The notes under the pieces: generated by a model
What the model saw: the letters and a program-made list of their open reading frames with translations, nothing else
Databases searched by the model: none
What the model was told of the DNA's origin: nothing
Assembly: GCA_031279965.1 (NCBI GenBank)
Contig: JAITHM010000074.1
Span: forward strand, 1-10,871
Direction: 5' to 3'
Source: Spirochaetaceae bacterium
GTDB taxonomy: Bacteria > Spirochaetota > Spirochaetia > Treponematales > Breznakiellaceae
DNA: 10,871 nt
Program-made: the position numbers and the translations under genes
In this document: positions 5,780 to 10,871 of the stretch, piece after piece
Position numbering within the stretch: position 1 is the stretch's first letter
Layout of the letters: every line of letters starts with the position of its first letter

Positions 5780-7645
5780 TTATTCCACGGTAACGCTCTT
5801 TGCAAGGTTACGTGGTTTGTCAGGATCGTTGCCGCGCTGCACGGCGCAGTAATAGGCAAAAAGCTGAGCAGGTATTACAGCGAGCAGCGGAGCGAATGCT
5901 GCTTCGGTGGTTTCTGGCAGCGTGAGCACTTCTTCTGCAACAGGGGCAAAGGCCGTCTCGCCCGCGCCTTTCCTGGTAATTACCAGCGTTGACGCGCCGC
6001 GTGAACGTACTTCGCGTATGTTCGACACAACCTTATCAAAAAGCGCCGGATCAGTTGCAATAACTACGACAAGGGTATCTGTATCAACAAGAGCAATGGG
6101 GCCGTGTTTTAATTCACCGGCAGCAAAAGCTTCCGAATGAGTATAATTAATCTCTTTAAGCTTAAGGGCGCTTTCCAGCGCAGTGGCGTAATCAAACTGT
6201 CTGCCCATAAAAAACACCTTGCTTTTGTTGAATTGCCGGGCGGCAAAACGCTGGACAAGCTCTGTTTGGGAAAGCACCGCCTCAATTCCACTGGGCAGCG
6301 CCTCCAGTCCGGCAAGCGCCGCACGGTAGCGTTCGTTGTTTAATGCTCCTTGTACAAAGCCTGCTTTAAGGGCGATAAGGTACAAGCAGATAAGCTGAGT
6401 GGTAAACGCTTTGGTTGAAGCAACGGCGATTTCAGGGCCTGCCCAGGTATAGAACGTTGCATCAGTCTCCCGAGCCAGCGTTGAACCTACGACATTAGTA
6501 ATGGCAAGGAGCCGTGCGCCTGATTTTTTAACAGACCGCATTGCGGCAAGCGTATCCGCTGTTTCACCGGACTGACTTACAACGATGACAAGATCATCAG
6601 AGGAAAGAAGCGGTTCGCCATAGCGAAACTCCGACGCAAGCTCAACTTCGGCATGAATACGGGCAAGCCTAATGAAAGCATATTTCGCTACGATGGCCGC
6701 ATGAGCGGCAGTTCCGCAGGCGGTAAGCACAATGCGGCGGAGCGGCGTTTTGAACAGGTCAAGCGCGTCCAAGTTAATATCACAGGGAATGCCCGCGCTG
6801 TCGTAAACAAGACGGGGGCGGAGCGTATCTGTAACGGCACGGGGCTGCTCGTGAATCTCTTTAAGCATAAAGTGAGCATATCCGGCCTTTTCTGCGGCGG
6901 CAGTGTCCCAATCAACATGGACAGGATTTTTGATGATGCGCTCACCTTCGCCGGTGTAAAGATCAACATGATCACGGTAGACTACAGCGGCTTCATGATC
7001 TTCCAAATAATAGACTTCCCGCGTATGTGCAAGCAGCGCCGGAGCATCTGACGCAAGGAAGTTCTCTTTCGTGCCAAGCCCAATGATGAGGGGACTATCT
7101 TTACGCACCGCTATAAGTCTGTCAGGAAAGGCCGCGGCGGCAACAGCCAGCGCATACGACCCTTCAAGCCGGTACAGCGCAGAAAGCACCGCGTCAAACA
7201 GGCTTGTGTGTGTCCTTGCCTCCTCAACATGATAATAATAGCTTACAAGCTGAGCTATTACTTCAGTATCTGTATCACTTTGGAAAACAGCGCCGCGTGC
7301 TTCCAGCCATTGTTTGAGCGGAAGATAATTTTCGATAATGCCGTTATGGACAACAGCAATGGCGCCGTGCGTATCGGTATGGGGGTGAGAGTTTATATCG
7401 GAAGGTTCACCGTGCGTCGCCCAGCGGGTATGCCCTATACCAAGTGTCCCGTGCGGCATTCCTTCGGCAAGGCGGCGTTCCAGCGCGTCAAGCGGCCCTT
7501 TCGCTTTGCACACGGTAAGCACACCCTCCGTCTCCAGCACGGCGATGCCGGCGGAATCATAGCCGCGATACTCCAGCTTTCGCAGTGCACCGGTAAGAAG
7601 CGGTGCCGCCTCCCGGTATCCGACATAACCTGCGATTCCACACAT
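5780..7645 (-). CDS. glmS: Glutamine--fructose-6-phosphate aminotransferase (isomerising)
   Basis: GlmS converts fructose-6-phosphate and glutamine to glucosamine-6-phosphate, the entry step to UDP-GlcNAc for peptidoglycan and lipids. The 621-residue product starts MCGIAGYVG, with Cys2 as the N-terminal nucleophile of the class II glutaminase domain (about 1-220; GHTRWATHGEPS at 71-82, NGIIENY at 101-107). The linker contains LKEIHEQP (261-268). Two SIS sugar-binding domains follow: about 300-430 (TACGTAAHA at 308-316, SQSGETADT at 357-365) and 470-610 (GRQFDYATALESALKLKE at 481-498, GELKHGP at 510-516). The C-terminus DKPRNLAKSVTVE is the canonical family ending that closes the active site. 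The start has AGGAG five bases upstream. The gap to the upstream ABC-F gene is only 20 nt, so no glmS ribozyme-riboswitch is present directly before it. All key residues look intact. Confidence 0.98.
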   Translation of the reverse strand: MCGIAGYVGYREAAPLLTGALRKLEYRGYDSAGIAVLETEGVLTVCKAKGPLDALERRLAEGMPHGTLGIGHTRWATHGEPSDINSHPHTDTHGAIAVVHNGIIENYLPLKQWLEARGAVFQSDTDTEVIAQLVSYYYHVEEARTHTSLFDAVLSALYRLEGSYALAVAAAAFPDRLIAVRKDSPLIIGLGTKENFLASDAPALLAHTREVYYLEDHEAAVVYRDHVDLYTGEGERIIKNPVHVDWDTAAAEKAGYAHFMLKEIHEQPRAVTDTLRPRLVYDSAGIPCDINLDALDLFKTPLRRIVLTACGTAAHAAIVAKYAFIRLARIHAEVELASEFRYGEPLLSSDDLVIVVSQSGETADTLAAMRSVKKSGARLLAITNVVGSTLARETDATFYTWAGPEIAVASTKAFTTQLICLYLIALKAGFVQGALNNERYRAALAGLEALPSGIEAVLSQTELVQRFAARQFNKSKVFFMGRQFDYATALESALKLKEINYTHSEAFAAGELKHGPIALVDTDTLVVVIATDPALFDKVVSNIREVRSRGASTLVITRKGAGETAFAPVAEEVLTLPETTEAAFAPLLAVIPAQLFAYYCAVQRGNDPDKPRNLAKSVTVE

Positions 7646-7665
7646 TGCGCACTCCTGTTTTGCGG

Positions 7666-9303
7666 TTAAATCCTAAGCTTGTCCGCATGGCCGTGATACG
7701 CCTCGATGCGAAGCTGTTTTACCTGCTCATCGGCAAGGTAATCGTCAAACGGCATCTGCCGGTCAATAAAGCCGCCAGGCACCAGTTCAATAATGCGCGT
7801 AGCAATCGAGCGGACGAATTCATGATCATGAGCGTTAAAAAGGATAACACCAGAAAAGGCGGCAAGACCGTCGTTAAGCGCCGTTATTGCTTCAAGGTCA
7901 AGGTGATTGGTCGGTTCGTCAAGAATCAGTACATTGGCGCCGGAGAGCATCATTTTGGCAAGCATACAACGCACTTTTTCACCGCCAGAAAGCACATTTA
8001 CCGGCTTGAGCGCTTCATCGCCGGAAAAGAGCATCCGTCCTAAAAAGCCCCGCACATAGGTTTCGTCCTGGTCGCTTGAATATTGCTTGAGCCAGGTAGT
8101 AATCGGCTCGCTGCCGGAAAAAAATGGGGCGTTATCTTTGGGAAAATAGGAAAGCAAGGTCGTCTGCCCCCAGTAAATATCGCCGCTTTCCGCAGGGCGG
8201 ACACCAGCAAGCGCATCAAACAACGCCGTTTTTGCCTGATGTTCCTGTCCGACAAAGGCAATTTTATCGGTTCTCTGCACAATAAACGAAAAAGAATCAA
8301 GAAGCGAGCCGTCATCACTTTTCAGCGAAAGCTTTTCTACACGAAGCACATTGTTCCCTATTTCGCGCTCTGGCTTAAAGCCAACATACGGAAACTTTCT
8401 GCTGGTTGCAGTGATGCTGTCCAGATCAAGTTTTTCCAGCACTTTCTTACGGCTTGTTGCCTGCCGGCTTTTTGCGGCATTTGAAGCAAAACGCTGAATA
8501 AATTCTTTAAGTTCTTTTGCCTTGTCCTCGCGTTTTTTAAGCTGTTCTTTTGCTTGGCGCTGAAGCATCTGGCTCATTTTATACCAGAAATCATAATTTC
8601 CAGCGAAAGCAGTAATCCGGCCCATATCAATATCACAAATATGGGTGCATACAGCATTAAGAAAATGCCGGTCGTGTGAAACAACAATAACGATGTTAGA
8701 GAAGTCGATGAGGAAATCTTCCAGCCACGAAATTGATTCAAGATCAAGACCGTTGGTAGGTTCGTCCAAAAGCAAAACATCGGGATTGCCGAAAAGTGCC
8801 TGCGCCAAAAGCACCCTGACTTTTTTACTTTCGTCAAGATCTGCCATCATCTTTTCATAGTCTGTTTCAGGAAGTCCCAGGCCGGAAAGCATTCGCGCCG
8901 CTTCTGCCTCGGCTTCCCAGCCGCCCAGTTCGGCAAATTCGCCTTCCAGCTCGGCTGCCCTCAAGCCGTCTTTTTCACTAAAATCTTCTTTCGCATAAAT
9001 TTCCTCACGCTCTTTTCGGATCCCATAAAGCTTGGGGTAACCATAAATCACCGTATCAAGCACCGGATAATCGTCAAACGCAAAGTGATCCTGCCGCAAA
9101 ACAGCAAGCCGCTTTCCATTCTGAATAACAATTTCCCCTTTATCGTGTTCGATTTCACCATCAAGCACCTTAAGAAATGTGGATTTTCCCGCACCGTTTG
9201 CGCCGATTATTCCATAGCAATTCCCCGGAGTAAACTTAAGGTTTACATCTTTAAATAATGTTCGCTCACCATAGGCAAGACTCAACCCACTAACAGTAAT
9301 CAT
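7666..9303 (-). CDS. ybiT: ABC-F ATPase, YbiT-like, with one degenerate ATP site
   Basis: ABC-F proteins are soluble double-ABC ATPases that bind the ribosomal E site and adjust translation; they are not transporters. The 545-residue product matches the YbiT branch through RQDHFAFDDYPVLDTVI (70-86) and the linker RFASNAAKSRQATSRKK (271-287). NBD1 has Walker A GANGAGKS (34-41), Walker B with Glu181 (LLLDEPTN) and His210. NBD2 has the signature LSGGEKV (438-444), Walker B with Glu463, and His492. Two elements are off consensus: the NBD1 signature reads LDESKK (156-161), and the NBD2 Walker A reads GQEHQAKT (352-359), lacking the glycine before lysine. These face each other in the same composite site. 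There are no transmembrane segments. GAGG lies seven bases before the ATG. It is probably a housekeeping translation factor; nothing in the sequence specifically indicates antibiotic resistance. Confidence 0.93.
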   Translation of the reverse strand: MITVSGLSLAYGERTLFKDVNLKFTPGNCYGIIGANGAGKSTFLKVLDGEIEHDKGEIVIQNGKRLAVLRQDHFAFDDYPVLDTVIYGYPKLYGIRKEREEIYAKEDFSEKDGLRAAELEGEFAELGGWEAEAEAARMLSGLGLPETDYEKMMADLDESKKVRVLLAQALFGNPDVLLLDEPTNGLDLESISWLEDFLIDFSNIVIVVSHDRHFLNAVCTHICDIDMGRITAFAGNYDFWYKMSQMLQRQAKEQLKKREDKAKELKEFIQRFASNAAKSRQATSRKKVLEKLDLDSITATSRKFPYVGFKPEREIGNNVLRVEKLSLKSDDGSLLDSFSFIVQRTDKIAFVGQEHQAKTALFDALAGVRPAESGDIYWGQTTLLSYFPKDNAPFFSGSEPITTWLKQYSSDQDETYVRGFLGRMLFSGDEALKPVNVLSGGEKVRCMLAKMMLSGANVLILDEPTNHLDLEAITALNDGLAAFSGVILFNAHDHEFVRSIATRIIELVPGGFIDRQMPFDDYLADEQVKQLRIEAYHGHADKLRI

Positions 9304-9314
9304 AAAATCGCCTC

Positions 9315-9325
9315 ATTATACTATA
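9315..9325 (-). promoter_or_regulatory. Tandem -10-like boxes upstream of the ABC-F gene
   Basis: On the minus strand TATAGTATAAT contains TATAGT (9325-9320) and TATAAT (9320-9315), 12-22 nt before the ATG. No recognisable -35 box lies 16-18 nt upstream. Transcription from either box would start within or after the SD GAGG (9314-9311), which makes the geometry awkward. This is the best promoter candidate for the seven-gene block, but a weak one. Confidence 0.3.
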
Positions 9326-9351
9326 CCGCGCCCGCCGTTCTGGGGCTAGTC

Positions 9352-9363
9352 ATGCGTCCGGCG
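9352..9363 (+). repeat. 12-bp direct repeat ATGCGTCCGGCG, copy 1
   Basis: This 12-mer is repeated exactly at 9792-9803 in the same orientation, bracketing the (AC)n tract and the inverted repeats. Copy 1 also sits in a small palindrome, ATGCG-TCCGG-CGCAT (9352-9366). It may be a target duplication, a REP-like unit or coincidence. Confidence 0.45.
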
Positions 9364-9402
9364 CATTCCCGTAAAGCTCTCCGCAGTTTCGTTTTTGTCC
9401 AC

Positions 9403-9432
9403 TTGACGTTTTCTCCCGCCCTGTGTTACCCT
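9403..9432 (+). promoter_or_regulatory. Possible promoter for the ORF at 9462
   Basis: TTGACG (9403-9408, five of six to consensus) is followed after 18 nt by TACCCT (9427-9432), a poor -10 box but preceded by TG one base upstream as in extended -10 promoters. Transcription would start near 9439, leaving room for the SD at 9450-9458. Confidence 0.25.
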
Positions 9433-9461
9433 GCTTCCAGTATGAAAACAGGCGGTGAACC

Positions 9462-9620
<159 letters not shown>

Positions 9621-9644
9621 TTTACGGGAGAGGTCTGCCCATTC

Positions 9645-9772
9645 GGGGATTTCGGATTCCAGATTTCGGATTTCAGACCTTCCGCCGGTATATCAGATTG
9701 AAACAGAACGCGCTGGTTTACGCCGAATTATCGCCAAAAACCTGAAATCAGAAATCAGAAAACCGAAATCTG
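9645..9772. repeat. Long imperfect inverted repeat of GATTTCGG-type units
   Basis: The left arm contains GATTTCGGATT twice (9648-9658 and 9662-9672). The segment 9660-9676 (CAGATTTCGG then ATTTCAG) pairs with CCGAAATCTG (9763-9772, 10 bp perfect) and CTGAAATC (9742-9749, 8 bp perfect); 13 extra bases (9750-9762) bulge in the right arm. The inner loop of about 65 nt shows nothing recognisable. Similar ATTTCGG/GAAATC-rich runs are a known type of dispersed intergenic repeat in several bacterial phyla, and spurious frames through them read like SEIRKPKS. It could be a decayed MITE or a transcribed hairpin. Confidence 0.65.
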
Positions 9773-9785
9773 TAAAAGCCAATTC

Positions 9786-9803
9786 CGCCGGATGCGTCCG
9801 GCG
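9786..9803. repeat. Perfect GC-rich hairpin containing copy 2 of the 12-bp repeat
   Basis: CGCCGGA-TGCG-TCCGGCG is a perfect 7-bp stem with a four-base loop, and its right part (9792-9803) is the second copy of ATGCGTCCGGCG. No clear T-run follows on either strand (TTTGGGG on plus), so it is not a convincing intrinsic terminator. It resembles a REP-type palindromic unit in form only. Confidence 0.6.
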
Positions 9804-9833
9804 TTTGGGGGCGGCTTCGTAGAGGCGGCTCAA

Positions 9834-9868
9834 TATAAAATAAACCCTGTTTGTTACCATGCAAACAG
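9834..9868 (+). promoter_or_regulatory. -10-like box and 7-bp palindrome upstream of the membrane-protein gene
   Basis: TATAAA (9834-9839) in an AT-rich stretch is a -10 candidate, with no good -35 box. Just downstream, CTGTTTG (9847-9853) and CAAACAG (9862-9868) form a perfect inverted repeat separated by eight bases, at the likely transcript start. It could be an operator or a 5' hairpin protecting the mRNA. Confidence 0.35.
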
Positions 9869-9885
9869 TGTGTAAGGAGAGAATT

Positions 9886-10458
9886 ATGCCATGGTATAGA
9901 ATAGGAAGCGGTTTTAGACAAAGGTTTGTATTTATTGACACAATAGGGACAAACGCGCGATTAGTAGGTTTTGGACTTAAAGGCATTGGAAAAATGATTG
10001 TTTTCCCACTCTGGCTTATGTTCTGGACGTTCAAACTTATGGTTTTGATGTTCAAAGCTTTGTTTTACACATTTCCAATATTTCTGTGGAGTAAAGGAAC
10101 AATTGGTAAAATTGGCTGCGGGGTATATCTATTTGCATGGAGTGTTGCAATATTCATTGAAAGTATGGGAGAGGCCTATGTTCTCAGAAACTGGGTATAT
10201 TTGTCTATTATTTTACTTGCGATTATTTCAAGTGCCGCAACTTCAATTACATTTAGGTTCTTAGACAAGCATTTTAGCAGAAGGTTCGCCGTTGCTTTGA
10301 CTAGCAGAATATTTGTTGTCGGCATCACCGTACTAATTGGAATGGTTTTTACAAAACATTTGAAACCATTGGAAGGCGAAATAATCCTAATCGGCGAAAG
10401 ACATAAAACCGAAAAAATTCAGCCAAACCCGGTTGAAAACGAATCTGCGGAGGGATAA
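9886..10458 (+). CDS. Multi-pass membrane protein of unknown function
   Basis: I do not recognise the family. The start at 9886 is chosen because AAGGAG (9874-9879) lies six bases upstream; an ATG at 9859 in the same frame has no SD. The 190-residue product has a polar, Arg-rich N-terminus (MPWYRIGSGFRQRF) followed by GTNARLVGFGLKGIGK. It then shows hydrophobic segments at about 38-68 (long and Trp/Phe-rich, perhaps two short helices or one re-entrant), 74-91, 103-123 and 140-156. A polar charged tail of about 35 residues (EGEIILIGERHKTEK onward) follows, probably cytosolic or periplasmic. There are no catalytic motifs. Base composition is visibly more AT-rich than in the minus-strand block, consistent with accessory DNA. 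The next gene begins five bases after the stop, so the two are almost certainly cotranscribed and may form a membrane complex. Confidence 0.85.
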   Translation: MPWYRIGSGFRQRFVFIDTIGTNARLVGFGLKGIGKMIVFPLWLMFWTFKLMVLMFKALFYTFPIFLWSKGTIGKIGCGVYLFAWSVAIFIESMGEAYVLRNWVYLSIILLAIISSAATSITFRFLDKHFSRRFAVALTSRIFVVGITVLIGMVFTKHLKPLEGEIILIGERHKTEKIQPNPVENESAEG

Positions 10459-10463
10459 GTTGT

Positions 10464-10871
10464 ATGGCTTTTTGTACTAAATGCGGAAAACAAATATCTA
10501 CAGGGATAAAGTTTTGTACGTCTTGCGGTGCAGCCGTTGCAGGGAAGGTGGCAGCGGCGCGGGAAGATATGCCTGTTATTGAAGAAAAGACAAACGTGGC
10601 TGAGGAAGTTGTTAATGATAGCGTGCAAATGCAGACAGAGATTGATGTCCAATATGATGCAGATGAAACGGAAGAAGACCCATATATCATGGAAAGACAG
10701 CAAGCTGCACAAATATATTCCAAGAATATATTTGTAACTTTGGGCTTTCTGATACTGGCTGTTGTTATGGGCGTGATAGCTCTGAAATATCCCACAACAA
10801 CTGTTACAACATATTCCGCAAGTGAAGAGATAAATCTTAGGGAAACTCCCGGAGCCGACGGAAAAATTATC
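10464..10871 (+). CDS. Zinc-ribbon / single-TM / SH3-like domain protein (partial, 3' end outside)
   Basis: The frame is open from the ATG at 10464 to the window end (136 residues, no stop). GGAGG at 10449-10453 precedes the ATG by ten bases. Residues 4-21 form a short zinc ribbon with two CxxC-G knuckles, CTKCGK and CTSCGA (Cys4, Cys7, Cys18, Cys21), the common zinc-ribbon module of bacterial membrane proteins. An Ala/Glu-rich acidic linker (about 25-85) leads to one transmembrane helix (NIFVTLGFLILAVVMGVIALKY, split here as residues 89-99 and 100-110). After it, INLRETPGADGKII (123-136) is the typical opening of a bacterial SH3 domain. By positive-inside reasoning the zinc ribbon is cytoplasmic and the SH3-like domain periplasmic, possibly binding cell wall. 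The function is unknown; its close spacing to the upstream membrane protein suggests a joint role. Confidence 0.85.
   Translation, partial: MAFCTKCGKQISTGIKFCTSCGAAVAGKVAAAREDMPVIEEKTNVAEEVVNDSVQMQTEIDVQYDADETEEDPYIMERQQAAQIYSKNIFVTLGFLILAVVMGVIALKYPTTTVTTYSASEEINLRETPGADGKII

Noticed and set aside
7646..7665. glmS ribozyme-riboswitch
   Set aside because: Only 20 nt separate glmS from the upstream ABC-F gene, far too little for the ribozyme.
9786..9810. Intrinsic terminator at the GC-rich hairpin
   Set aside because: The hairpin is perfect but is followed by TTTGGGG on plus and has no T-run on minus, so it lacks the required U-tract.

Overview
This window looks like part of a mid-GC spirochaete chromosome, most likely a Treponema-type lineage. 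That placement is an inference from gene content and style: a compact signal peptidase next to a PASTA-tailed class B PBP, der and a small merR gene behind lysC, a STAS-domain protein, and a YbiT-like ABC-F ATPase. There is no rRNA or other phylogenetic marker that proves it. No rRNA, tRNA, CRISPR array or transposase was seen.

Positions 1-9303 are a dense block read entirely on the minus strand. In transcription order it holds a YbiT-like ABC-F ATPase, glmS, lepB, a PASTA-containing penicillin-binding protein (ftsI-like), lysC, der and a MerR-family regulator gene. The junctions lepB/ftsI, lysC/der and der/merR overlap by 1-4 nt, and the other gaps are 20-92 nt, so these seven genes probably form one operon or a chain of coupled transcripts. 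The themes are amino-sugar supply for peptidoglycan (glmS), septal transpeptidation (PBP), secretion (lepB), aspartate-family amino acids including diaminopimelate for the wall (lysC), and ribosome function (der, ABC-F). After merR, a near-consensus sigma70-type promoter at 140-169 starts a separate minus-strand unit: a STAS-domain protein cut by the window edge. Its start codon lies so close to the -10 box that the mRNA is probably leaderless.

Positions 9304-9885 separate this block from plus-strand genes and are the most unusual part. A start codon at 9462 with an excellent Shine-Dalgarno sequence leads into an uninterrupted (AC)37 dinucleotide tract at 9515-9588, and the frame stops soon after it. 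Beyond the tract lie a long imperfect inverted repeat built of GATTTCGG-like units, a perfect GC-rich hairpin, and a second copy of a 12-bp sequence also found near 9352. This looks like a contingency (phase-variable) locus or a decayed gene in a repeat-rich junction.

Positions 9886-10871, on the plus strand and visibly more AT-rich, hold a two-gene unit: an unrecognised multi-pass membrane protein, then a protein with an N-terminal zinc ribbon, an acidic linker, one transmembrane helix and the start of an SH3-like domain, cut by the window end. No function is assigned to the pair.

The observations most worth checking are the (AC)37 tract and its flanking repeats, the degeneration of one of the two composite ATP sites in the ABC-F protein, short mini-ORFs directly before lysC and lepB, and the apparently leaderless STAS gene.
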